Of a stretch of 64,000 nucleotides of DNA, positions 51,280 to 59,511 are shown piece by piece (within the stretch, counting starts at the first letter, position 1; every line of letters begins with the position of its first letter). Location: the NCBI GenBank assembly GCA_017503735.1, contig JAFVSN010000031.1:180882-244881 (forward strand). The letters are read 5' to 3'. The translations under genes were made by a program, and so were the position numbers. A model generated the notes under the pieces. That model saw nothing but the letters and a program-made list of their open reading frames with translations. It was not told the DNA's origin and searched no databases. This DNA is from Lachnospiraceae bacterium (GTDB taxonomy: Bacteria; Bacillota; Clostridia; Lachnospirales; Lachnospiraceae).

Positions 51280-53451
51280 TCAACCCGAATATCCCTCCAG
51301 TCCCTCAATTAACTTCTCCAACTGGAAAAGTAGAAATTTTCTTGTTCCGTATATCGGAATATACTCGCGTTCAAGACCTGTTCTTGGATAGATTACGATA
51401 TCCAGCGGAATGTCCTCATCAACCGTAAGTTCGGTATCGCAATTGGTTGCCAAAGAGAGAGTCGAAAACTGTATCCAAAAACCTTCCCGGTCGTATTTTT
51501 CACCGGTGGCGGAAGATAATAGATCGACCACGTGATTTTCGGAATCCGTCAGAAAATCGTATATTTCTTTTATGGCACTTTTAAATTCTTCAAAGTGGCT
51601 TTTTTTAATTGCTGAAAAATGTTTTGTGTTTTCATTGATTGCGGTGTATTTGCTATCCCACCAGTGGAAACAAACGTGGTCGGCAGTATCGCTGATTTGG
51701 ACTTTGCGTAGGATCTGTTTATCATAGGAGTATTCCATAATGTTCTTTGGCAAATTGCTTCCGTCAGACAGATCGAAATATGCCTTTACTTTGCTTTGAT
51801 GTTTTTTTAGTTTCAACGTAATGGTTCCGAAGTATTTATTGTCGGAAACCGGAGTAATCTCAAAAAACAGTTCATCATCTTCAAATCCGGTTGCTTCGCT
51901 GTGATCGGTGGAACGCCACCACCAGGAGGAATACATCTGGATTTTAAACAGTTTTTCCTTTGAAAGCACATAATAGTTTACTTCATCACTGTTTTCAAAT
52001 TGCCATGAAATATAGTGAACGGTGTCCTGACCGGCATAATCATAGGAGCTTTGCCATAATATCCGGTCAAAGTACTTCTCAATGAAATGTTCCGGATTTT
52101 CTTCGTAAAGGTTTCTAACCAACCAATACAGCTTATTATATTCATGAAGAAAATCATCAAAAAAGCTTATATATTGAATGGAATTATGGATAAACTTTAT
52201 TTTCTTGTTCTTTAAGAAAAACCTCCATTTGGTGTCATTTGTATAATCGGTAGGGATATAAAACTCGTAGTTATTGTGCTCCCGGTAAGAATAATCTTCC
52301 TTTTTGTAACAAGAGATTAGGCAAAAACGTATATATTCCAAAGAATCCAGAAATGCAGGAACATCATGTTTTGCGACCAGAAACAGCTCTGCATACTCTT
52401 CTTTGGGCTCGCGGGTGTGTTCGGAATACCATTTCAGTACTAAGCAGTCGTCCTCAATAAAGCCGTGGAGTTTACGTAAATATTGGGTATGGATTCGTTG
52501 GGCCTCCGTAGAACTGCAAAGATCATAAAATACCATACAGTTTTCTTCTGCTTTAAACGGAACCTCAAAATAATCCTCCGATTGCTTGATGTATAGTTTG
52601 GCAAGCATATGGTTTTCGTGTTGCGGATGTGTGGTAATCTCAAGCTTTAAAGTAGAATTTTCCTGCTCGTAAGGAGCGGTTTTTATATCACGTATCCACC
52701 GGGTCATATACTTTTTAATCATTGCCATTGACTTGATGTCACAGACAATCGTTTTCCGGTAATCGAGTTCTCCGTTCAAAAAGGAAAGGGCCGTGACCTC
52801 GTAATGGGTATCATCCACCTGCTTTTTTATCCAGTTAAAGTACGGCTCTGTTTTTCTTGCCGGATTCTCTTTGATGGCGGAATGATAGCGTTCTTCCATC
52901 AGCTGTGCCTCGGTTTTCGCTTTAGCAATGGGCTCAAGAATTTCTTCTTTGTCCTTTCTTGGAACATACTTTGCAAGCTCAGCTAAAATAGGTTCTACGT
53001 CTCTTGCGTAGCCATCTATGCCAAAACCGTGAGAAATGTCAATGGAGTTTCGTTTGGAGGCAAGGACTTCTTCCGTATAAATTGTTATCTCCAATTTGGG
53101 ACCTGATTTTTCGTAAAGCTTGTTTGAAAATGTGATAGTCGTTCCGATTTTTTGTGGACCGTCGCCGGGTTCTAGGATAATGCGACGGTCCCATTCGTCA
53201 CCGTAGTTGATACCTCCCGCAAGCTCCTGTTTCGGAACACCACGGATGGTATTGATGACCGGAAGAATCCACTCGTACTTCAGATAGAGTCTGCCTGCGT
53301 CGATTGCTTCGCTAATTGCCTCGTCTTTATAAGACTTTTCCCAAACCTGAAGTGTGATTCTGTCAGCCTGCTTTTCTATTCCGTATGCAACATATTCACT
53401 GTAAAAAAAGCTGTGTTCAATGGCATGGGACCAAGGAAGATTGTTTGACAT
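51280..53451 (-). CDS. Large protein of unknown function
   Basis: 723 residues, no signal peptide or membrane helix. Rich in aromatic residues with many Trp and Tyr (for example MYSSWWWRSTDH and FHWWDSKY), mixed alpha/beta, with a charged helical middle (RKDKEEILEPIAKAKTEAQ). No recognised domain. The start is at 53451 because GGAGGAA lies just upstream; the open frame adds 8 codons. The GC content is lower than its left neighbours. The 3' end abuts the structured repeat. It could be a transferred gene, but that is only suggested by composition. Confidence 0.7.
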   Translation of the reverse strand: MSNNLPWSHAIEHSFFYSEYVAYGIEKQADRITLQVWEKSYKDEAISEAIDAGRLYLKYEWILPVINTIRGVPKQELAGGINYGDEWDRRIILEPGDGPQKIGTTITFSNKLYEKSGPKLEITIYTEEVLASKRNSIDISHGFGIDGYARDVEPILAELAKYVPRKDKEEILEPIAKAKTEAQLMEERYHSAIKENPARKTEPYFNWIKKQVDDTHYEVTALSFLNGELDYRKTIVCDIKSMAMIKKYMTRWIRDIKTAPYEQENSTLKLEITTHPQHENHMLAKLYIKQSEDYFEVPFKAEENCMVFYDLCSSTEAQRIHTQYLRKLHGFIEDDCLVLKWYSEHTREPKEEYAELFLVAKHDVPAFLDSLEYIRFCLISCYKKEDYSYREHNNYEFYIPTDYTNDTKWRFFLKNKKIKFIHNSIQYISFFDDFLHEYNKLYWLVRNLYEENPEHFIEKYFDRILWQSSYDYAGQDTVHYISWQFENSDEVNYYVLSKEKLFKIQMYSSWWWRSTDHSEATGFEDDELFFEITPVSDNKYFGTITLKLKKHQSKVKAYFDLSDGSNLPKNIMEYSYDKQILRKVQISDTADHVCFHWWDSKYTAINENTKHFSAIKKSHFEEFKSAIKEIYDFLTDSENHVVDLLSSATGEKYDREGFWIQFSTLSLATNCDTELTVDEDIPLDIVIYPRTGLEREYIPIYGTRKFLLFQLEKLIEGLEGYSG

Positions 53452-53529
53452 AATGTTTCCTCCGGTTGTTTTCATATGTCAATAGTATCATTGGGGGAAG
53501 ATTTTGTAAAGAGAAACAGATGGGTGGGA

Positions 53530-53559
53530 ATGACAGGGGATGGTGTGTTGTGTTATAAT
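53530..53559 (+). promoter_or_regulatory. Promoter for the APH-family kinase gene
   Basis: ATGACA (53530-53535), 18-bp spacer, TATAAT (53554-53559). Confidence 0.6.
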
Positions 53560-53594
53560 ATATTTGACTTTTTCTAAGAGAAAGGAGGCCCCCT

Positions 53595-54629
53595 ATGTCC
53601 CTTGAAAAATCAGTTTTAACAGAACCAATTATCTCAAACTTACTCTCAACCCATTACGGCATCTTCCCTTTATCCGTAAACAAACTAAAGCTGGGCACCG
53701 CCAACTGCTTTCAGGTGTATGACGGCAATAAATACTATTTCCTGAAAGAATTTCAAAGCGACATTTTGGAAGAAGAGGTGGTACGGGAAGCAAAGCTGTT
53801 AGACTATCTTTCAGACGCAGAGTTCCCTGTAACACGTTTTTATAAGACTTTACATAACGAGTTTGTGATAAGGTATCGGGACCACATCCTTTGTCTGGAG
53901 AAATACATCGAAGGACACACCTACGGCTATAACGATTTGCCCCTTGATTTACTTCCGAAAGTCGGCAGAATGCTTGGAAAACTGCATCAAGCGCTCAAAG
54001 ACTACCCATTACCTATCGGAATGGCTGAACAGTGGCTGGATTCCATTTCTGCAGAAAGTGTAATCGCAAAATACGATGAGCTGATTCAAATCGCAGAAAG
54101 CAAAGCGGATGCGGACAAGCTTCCGCAGCTTATGGAGGATTTGCAGTACAAAAAGCAGTTGGCACTTCGCTGTGAAGAATATAAAAAGTATTATAACGGC
54201 ATTACCAATTGTTCCACCCACGGGGATTTTCAAGGGTGTCAGCTTATCTGGGAGCAGGAGGAAATCAAGGCAGTAATTGATTTTTCTGCCGCCGCTTGTC
54301 TGCCGGTTACTTGGGAACTTATGCGCTCCTTTGTGCAATCGTCCTCTCTTTGCAGAAACTCCGCAACCATAGATATTGCGGCACTTTGTGACTATGTGCG
54401 GGAGTATTTGAAGTTTTCTCCTCTTACGAAAAACGATATGCATGCCATGCCTTATGTGTATTTGTTCCAATTGGCCCAGAGCCGGTACGGTTATCCGCAG
54501 TATTTGTTGAACCCTGATTCCGAGGATAGAGAAGGCTTACTGCGATTTGCTTTTTGGCGCACGCAGATGTGTAGAGAAGTTGAGAAGAAGGCAGAGGCGA
54601 TTTCAAAGGAGTTGGTAAAACTTTTGTAG
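53595..54629 (+). CDS. APH/choline-kinase-family phosphotransferase
   Basis: 344 residues with a protein-kinase-like fold. Lys in YYFLKEF near residue 50, Brenner-type motif STHGDFQGCQLIW (His209, Asp211) with Gln at the usual Asn position, and metal-binding VIDFSAA. Members include homoserine kinase, CotS-like spore proteins and aminoglycoside kinases; the substrate here is unknown. AAAGGAGG before the ATG. Confidence 0.83.
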   Translation: MSLEKSVLTEPIISNLLSTHYGIFPLSVNKLKLGTANCFQVYDGNKYYFLKEFQSDILEEEVVREAKLLDYLSDAEFPVTRFYKTLHNEFVIRYRDHILCLEKYIEGHTYGYNDLPLDLLPKVGRMLGKLHQALKDYPLPIGMAEQWLDSISAESVIAKYDELIQIAESKADADKLPQLMEDLQYKKQLALRCEEYKKYYNGITNCSTHGDFQGCQLIWEQEEIKAVIDFSAAACLPVTWELMRSFVQSSSLCRNSATIDIAALCDYVREYLKFSPLTKNDMHAMPYVYLFQLAQSRYGYPQYLLNPDSEDREGLLRFAFWRTQMCREVEKKAEAISKELVKLL

Positions 54630-54637
54630 CACCCCCC

Positions 54638-54668
54638 TTGACTCTCCCCTTAACTGTAATGTTATAAC
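54638..54668 (+). promoter_or_regulatory. MerR-type promoter with a 19-bp spacer
   Basis: TTGACT (54638-54643), 19-bp spacer, TATAAC (54663-54668). The over-long spacer with partial dyad (CTCCCCTTAACTGTAATG) is the hallmark of promoters remodelled by MerR proteins; it precedes the MerR-family gene, so autoregulation is likely. A hairpin GGAAACACT/AGTGTTTCC lies further down near 54719-54743. Confidence 0.7.
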
Positions 54669-54765
54669 CAAGCTGTAATCAAGAAACGGCGCTGTTTCGC
54701 GAAACAAATTCGGCGAAGGGAAACACTTTCAGCAGTGTTTCCTTAAGCAAAGAAAGGTGGTCGCT

Positions 54766-55917
54766 ATGTACAAGATTGGTGAATTATCACGGCTTTGCCG
54801 CATCCCTGTCAAAACGCTTCGGTACTATGATAACGAAGGTCTGCTTGTCGCAGATGAGATTGACCGTTTTACGGGATACCGTTATTATTCTGCCGCAAGG
54901 ATTGCCGATTGCAATCGCATTATTTCCCTGAAGGAGCTGGGCTTTTCCTTAGAGGAAATAAAAAAGCATCTGCGGGCAAGCACAGATGAGGATATCCTTG
55001 CGTTGGTGGATGCCAAGTGCGCAGAGATTGAGGAAAAATCAAAGGAACTTTCGTTACAGTTGAAGAAATTAAGTCACATCAGGAAGTCATTATCGGAAGG
55101 GGAGAACGCTATGTTTCCTATGGCAATTCGAAATGGTGACACCATTCGTGTCGCTTATGAAAGAAAGGTGTACGCAACCAAATCCGAAGCAGAGGAGACG
55201 CTTGCGCAAATGAAAGAGGCCCTGCCGAAGCAGTTAATCGGGGAGCGTACCGTCGTTGTAAATTATGAAATGGAGTATCGTGAAAGCAATCTGGACCTTG
55301 CCGTTTGCGTGGAAATTACCGGCGGACTTGCAAAGTCTTTGGGATATGAGGAGAAGACGCTTACCTTTTCGGGAGAGCTGGCAACTTTGGTTTGCAAACG
55401 GGAGCAGCTTGACGACGGGTATCGTTCTATGCTGTCCCAACTTCACGAAATCGATTATCAAATCATCGGGGCATCCTATGAAATCTATTATGAGGACGGC
55501 ACGGTAGAGCTGAAAATCCCTGTATGCAAAAAAGTGAAATGCATGGACCCGGCCATAGAAAAAGAAGCCTTTGAAAATGATGAAGTTGCTGTCGGCAAGT
55601 GGGAAATTAGGGACATTGTTTTAAGCAAAGAACAATTTGTTTACGGGCATCCGAAATGTCCGGAAGTGGAAAATTCTGTATGGAAAGAGATATGTTTTCC
55701 TGAAGGCGGCAAGCCTTACTGGTTCCTTAAGGGCTGGACAAAGGGATTTTTATATCTGGAGGCAACCAGTCCGGAGCCGCATCTTGTGGCAATGCCTTAC
55801 TCTATTGAATCCTTAGACGGACGTACTGTTATGTTTCTGGAAATACCCCGCCGGTATGAAGACGGAAGCCGGGATGCGGTTCCACAGTTGTTGATATTTG
55901 AGAAGGTGTTGAATTAG
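54766..55917 (+). CDS. MerR-family transcriptional regulator with a large effector domain
   Basis: 383 residues: N-terminal MerR HTH (YKIGELSRLCRIPVKTLRYYD, then FTGYRYYSAARI), a dimerisation coiled coil (KCAEIEEKSKELSLQLKKL), then a C-terminal part of about 270 residues with GyrI/AraC-effector-like features (VYATKSEAEETL, YEIYYEDGTVELKIPV). Such proteins bind drug-like ligands and activate efflux or modifying enzymes. Start ATG 54766 follows AAAGGTGG. Confidence 0.88.
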   Translation: MYKIGELSRLCRIPVKTLRYYDNEGLLVADEIDRFTGYRYYSAARIADCNRIISLKELGFSLEEIKKHLRASTDEDILALVDAKCAEIEEKSKELSLQLKKLSHIRKSLSEGENAMFPMAIRNGDTIRVAYERKVYATKSEAEETLAQMKEALPKQLIGERTVVVNYEMEYRESNLDLAVCVEITGGLAKSLGYEEKTLTFSGELATLVCKREQLDDGYRSMLSQLHEIDYQIIGASYEIYYEDGTVELKIPVCKKVKCMDPAIEKEAFENDEVAVGKWEIRDIVLSKEQFVYGHPKCPEVENSVWKEICFPEGGKPYWFLKGWTKGFLYLEATSPEPHLVAMPYSIESLDGRTVMFLEIPRRYEDGSRDAVPQLLIFEKVLN

Positions 55918-55927
55918 AAATATTTTA

Positions 55928-55956
55928 TTGACTTTTTGCTTGAAGTCTGATACGAT
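55928..55956 (+). promoter_or_regulatory. Promoter of a leader or small RNA
   Basis: TTGACT (55928-55933), 17-bp spacer, TACGAT (55951-55956). Confidence 0.65.
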
Positions 55957-55962
55957 TAAATT

Positions 55963-56110
55963 GAACGAAGAAGATCGTGGTCGTTCGGCTCACGATTGGA
56001 GTTTCCAAAAGAGAGTTGGGTTCGCTCTCCCGAATAGGCTGCAAAGCTGAAAACCAAGGAACCTTACAAAAGAAAGTGTAATGCTCCTGAACCAAATCAG
56101 GAGCATTTTT
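55963..56110 (+). ncRNA. Candidate structured leader RNA or small RNA
   Basis: About 150 nt between a good promoter and a terminator (ATGCTCCTGA 56081-56090 with TCAGGAGCAT 56097-56106, then T tail). Possible alternative stems: ATCGTG with CACGAT, against TTCGG with CCGAA, plus TTGGA/TCCAA and GAGAG/CTCTC hairpins. Mutually exclusive pairings just before a terminator suggest a riboswitch or attenuator, but I do not recognise a family. The frameshifted PBECR4-like gene follows at 22 nt. Confidence 0.5.
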
Positions 56111-56132
56111 CGTGTATGGGGTGATATATAAT

Positions 56133-56716
56133 TTGGATGATTTGCTACAAAAGTATAAGGAGTACATACGTTTGAAAAATTGTAAAGAAGAGTATTTGCT
56201 TTCAAACGGAATAGAAATTGTAATCACGTATAAAGAAGATTATTTTATACATTTGTTAGGACTACACAAGCTGACGGATATTCAATTGATACAGTTGTTC
56301 AATGATAAAACAACAAAAAGGTTCAAACCAAGTACATAATCAGTCGTATCAAGAAAGGTATATTTACCGATGCGATGGTAAGAGCAAGCACATTCTATTC
56401 TGATATTGCGGATCGATATGAAAATTTTTCTTATGAAAGTCTGACAACGCTGACTTATACGGATGCGGTAATCAATTTTAATCCCAATCGAATTCATTCA
56501 AAACTAAGAAGTGATTACTTATTGTTTGAAGAAAAAGGAAACGGTGTGTATAATCATTTGGGTATTGCGCTTGATACATTTACAGGGGAACGATATATTG
56601 AGACCTTTTTTCGCGAACCCAGTGATATGTATATAGCAGGGCAGTGTGTCGTAAAGGTAGAGAGTTTTACGCTTTATGCTTCGGATGGTCAGGTTATTGT
56701 TAAGGATTATTTTTGA
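56133..56716 (+). pseudogene. PBECR4-type protein gene split by a frameshift
   Basis: First part (TTG start at 56133 after GGGGTGA) reads LDDLLQKYKEYIRL to HLLGLHKLTDIQLIQLFND. In the next frame the sequence continues KYIISRIKKGIFTD, FYSDIADRYENFSYESL, INFNPNRIHSKLRSDYLLFEEKG and YIETFFREPSDMYIAGQ to a stop at 56716. Joined, this resembles PBECR4-domain proteins, a phage/toxin-associated nuclease-like family. Adding one A to the five-A run at 56315-56319 would restore a single frame. Real decay or a sequencing error are both possible. Confidence 0.6.
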
Positions 56717-56757
56717 GAGGAGGAAATGTTTGAGAGCGAGATGAAAGTATAGAGAAC

Positions 56758-56786
56758 TTGACAAATCTATCCTTTGTATTTATAAT
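56758..56786 (+). promoter_or_regulatory. Promoter of the T-box transcript
   Basis: TTGACA (56758-56763), 17-bp spacer, TATAAT (56781-56786): full consensus. Confidence 0.9.
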
Positions 56787-56792
56787 ACCCTT

Positions 56793-57104
56793 AATTTCAT
56801 ATTCAAGTGATTTGATTAAGAAAAGCAATGATAAGAAGAAGTAGCACAGAGGGGAACATACAGAAAGTAGCCGGTTGATGAGAGGCGCATGGAAAGCTTT
56901 GTGTGAATACATCTTTGAGCTTCGCACCAAATTCCGCAGAACGTGCGGATAGTAGACTGCGACGGTGCCTGCACCCGTTAACGTGCTAGAGTATAAGCCG
57001 TATGGTCGTACTCGAAGAGGTAAACAGTGTAAGCTGTTTATAAACATTAGGTGGTATCGCGAGATGATTAGACTCTCGTCCTTTTGAAGGACGGGAGTTT
57101 TTTG
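56793..57104 (+). promoter_or_regulatory. T-box leader, probable tyrosine specifier
   Basis: About 310-nt leader. The T-box sequence AGGTGGTATCGCGAG lies at 57049-57063, followed by terminator ACTCTCGTCC/GGACGGGAGT with T run (57072-57103). Stem I carries the specifier region GTGAA-TAC-ATCTTTGAG, the position where B. subtilis tyrS has TAC, so the specifier (56908-56910) reads tyrosine. Uncharged tRNA-Tyr would favour the antiterminator and switch on the downstream gene. Inference about the amino acid rests on pattern matching. Confidence 0.85.
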
Positions 57105-57187
57105 TTCATTGGTTGTCTTAATCACGCCGGAATGGAAAGAAACAATAAATTTGTAAGAGGCAGAAGTCCTCGGAAAGGAAACGAAAA

Positions 57188-57685
57188 ATGACAACTAACA
57201 ACACAAACAAAGAACAAGTGAAGCTTCGGAGATTTCAGCCGGAGGATGCGGAAGAAACGGCGCGGTTGATTGCTAAAACGCTACGAATAAGTAATAGCAA
57301 GGATTATTCAACGGAGAATATTGAAGCTAATGTGGCATCCCACTCGGCTGAGATTTTAACAGAAAGAGCAAAACGGGGACATATGTATGTGGCGTGTGAA
57401 GGCCCTAAGATCATCGGGTGCGGTGGTATTGCACCATATTGGGGAAGTACCACAGAAAGCATTTTGTTGACGATTTTTGTTTTACCGGAGTACCAAGGAA
57501 AAGGAATCGGAAAACAAATTATCCAGACACTGGAACAAGATGAGTTCTTTTTAAGAGCAAATCGAATCGAGATTCCAGCGTCCATTACGGCAATCGAGTT
57601 TTACAAGAAAATGGGTTATGATTATAAAAACGGAATTGCTGAGGTAGATGAGGAACAGCTTTGTCGGATGGAAAAACATAGGTAG
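57188..57685 (+). CDS. GNAT-family N-acetyltransferase under T-box control
   Basis: 165 residues. Acetyl-CoA motif: LLTIFVLPEYQGKGIGKQII (Q-x-x-G-x-G/A present) and a later AIEFYKKMGYDYKNGI. N-terminus VKLRRFQPEDAEETARLI is typical. Substrate unknown; control by a tyrosine-type T-box hints at a link to tyrosine or aromatic amino acid supply. AAAGGAAACG precedes the ATG. Confidence 0.87.
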   Translation: MTTNNTNKEQVKLRRFQPEDAEETARLIAKTLRISNSKDYSTENIEANVASHSAEILTERAKRGHMYVACEGPKIIGCGGIAPYWGSTTESILLTIFVLPEYQGKGIGKQIIQTLEQDEFFLRANRIEIPASITAIEFYKKMGYDYKNGIAEVDEEQLCRMEKHR

Positions 57686-57794
57686 TGTGAGTTGCTTTTG
57701 AGAAAAAGAATATACATCCTCAAAAAAGTCAAGCATTTCCCATCGTATCGTGTATAATAGACTTACATCGCGATGAAAAGAAAGGAAGATGACT

Positions 57795-59297
57795 ATGAGT
57801 TATCCGTTACACACCCGTGCCATTATGGGCTACGTGGAGGCACATATCCAGGAAGGGAAAATCGATTATACCGAGCTGGAAGGTCGGATGGGCTTTTCTT
57901 ATGCCCATATCCGGGACTTTTTTAAGCGGCATACCGGTATTTCTCTAGGGAACTATGTGCGCACCAGACAGTTGCTTGCGTCGGCCTTTGAGTTGTTGCA
58001 CACGGACAAGTCGGTGATGGACTTAGCCCTTGCCTACGGGTTTTCCAACCACGAAAGCTATACCCGTGCCTTTACAAAGGCCATGGGGCGGACGCCCAGC
58101 GCGTTCCGGAAGGAACGGCCGCTTATGGGAACGTCGGAGCTGACGGAAGGGTTGTATGGGATCGGATTGCTCAGTCGGAAAGAGCGAAGGAGCGATGTTG
58201 AGATGAGACAGAAAGAAAAATATCAGAACAGTGACAGTACGATTTTATACGGTGTTCCGAAGGTGGAATGGGGAACCTACGGCGGTTCCACACCGTATCC
58301 GATTTGCTTAAAGGCATGTGCGGACTACTTGGGAGAGGACCTGGACTACGCGGAAATCTTGGTGGCTTGCGGCGGAGCCTTCCGCTTTACATGGAATGAA
58401 GAAATGTGGGATATGAGTAACGTAGATATCTACCATACCTTTACCGAAGGTGGCGAAGAGACGGTGTATTCCTATGCGGCAAAGGCATTAGGCAGAGAGT
58501 TCTCCATGCTTGGCAGAACGGAAAGTACTACGAAGGAAGAGTTTATCGACTTTATTAAGAAGCACATTGATGAGGGACATCCGTGTATTGCACAGGGTAT
58601 CATCGGACCGCCGGAGGCTTGTATCATTACCGGTTATCGTGACAACGGAAATACCTTGCTTGGTTGGAACTTTTTCCAGAATGACCCTGCATTTGGCGGG
58701 GTGGTAAGCTTTGATGAGTGCGGCTACTTTGTCTGTGACAACTGGTGGGAGAATACGGACACCCAGGCGGTGATGTGCCTCGGTCCGGTGGAAGAGGAAC
58801 CGATCGGAATGAAAGAGATTCTAAAAACCGCAGCGGAGGTTATGACCGGACGACAGGACGGACCTTACCGTAAGGGTGTGGCGGGTTATGACGCTTGGGC
58901 GAAGATGCTTTCTGAGGACAGTGCATTTTCCGGAGAAAACGAGTCTCTGTTGTTTGAAAAGATGCTTTGTCAGGACGATGCTACCACTTGTATCATTGAC
59001 GGTCGCGGCTGTGCGGCAGAGTATTTCAAACGACTTGCCGAGAGGGCTTCCGAAGGTGCCGATGCAGATGTCAATGAAAAGAATACCGAGAACTACAAGT
59101 TGTTGGCAGAACTGTTTGCAAAGGAAAAGAGCCTTGCGGAGCAGACCTGGTCATTACTGGGCGGTTGGGATGCCATGGAGCAGCGACCGGCAAAGCTTGC
59201 GGAGAAAGCGGTACGGGAACGGGCGCGTGAGTATATCAAACAGATTGAGGGACTGGAAGAAAAATGTCTTAAGGTGTTGAAAGAATTGTGTGAATAG
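57795..59297 (+). CDS. AraC-type HTH fused to a BtrH/DUF4872-like domain
   Basis: 500 residues. Residues about 5-115 are an AraC-family double HTH (FSYAHIRDFFKRHTGISLGNYVR, then MDLALAYGFSNHESYTRAFTKAMGRTPS). The remaining part resembles BtrH-like/cysteine-peptidase-fold proteins: GGSTPYPICLKACADYLGED, ILVACGGAFRFTW, GHPCIAQGIIGPPEACIITGY and a helical C-terminus. It may sense or process a small molecule and regulate genes; function unproven. ATG 57795 chosen over 57789 because AAAGGAAG would overlap the latter. A TATAAT at 57753-57758 lies upstream. Confidence 0.78.
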   Translation: MSYPLHTRAIMGYVEAHIQEGKIDYTELEGRMGFSYAHIRDFFKRHTGISLGNYVRTRQLLASAFELLHTDKSVMDLALAYGFSNHESYTRAFTKAMGRTPSAFRKERPLMGTSELTEGLYGIGLLSRKERRSDVEMRQKEKYQNSDSTILYGVPKVEWGTYGGSTPYPICLKACADYLGEDLDYAEILVACGGAFRFTWNEEMWDMSNVDIYHTFTEGGEETVYSYAAKALGREFSMLGRTESTTKEEFIDFIKKHIDEGHPCIAQGIIGPPEACIITGYRDNGNTLLGWNFFQNDPAFGGVVSFDECGYFVCDNWWENTDTQAVMCLGPVEEEPIGMKEILKTAAEVMTGRQDGPYRKGVAGYDAWAKMLSEDSAFSGENESLLFEKMLCQDDATTCIIDGRGCAAEYFKRLAERASEGADADVNEKNTENYKLLAELFAKEKSLAEQTWSLLGGWDAMEQRPAKLAEKAVRERAREYIKQIEGLEEKCLKVLKELCE

Positions 59298-59310
59298 TAT
59301 ATGGTAGAAA

Positions 59311-59344
59311 ATGCCGGGCAGACAGTGTGTTTGCCCGGTATTTT
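59311..59344 (+). terminator. Terminator after the AraC fusion gene
   Basis: ATGCCGGGCA (59311-59320) pairs with TGCCCGGTAT (59332-59341), then TTT. Confidence 0.82.
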
Positions 59345-59511
59345 GAAATTTATGTTTTTAACTTGTCCACAAAACCCAAAGTTTGATAAAATAACATTAA
59401 AATAATATATCGGAATCTATGTTAACATGACAAAATCGGAAATGTTTTTCCTTAAATTATCGTGTATGCTATAGGTGTAGCTACGACAAAGAGAAAGAAA
59501 GGAGTGTAAGC

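Noticed and set aside
56315-56322. Programmed -1 frameshifting at the PBECR4-type A run
   Set aside because: The site reads ACA AAA AGG; it lacks the six-A heptamer (A AAA AAG) needed for efficient slippage, and no stimulatory hairpin is evident. A lost base is simpler.
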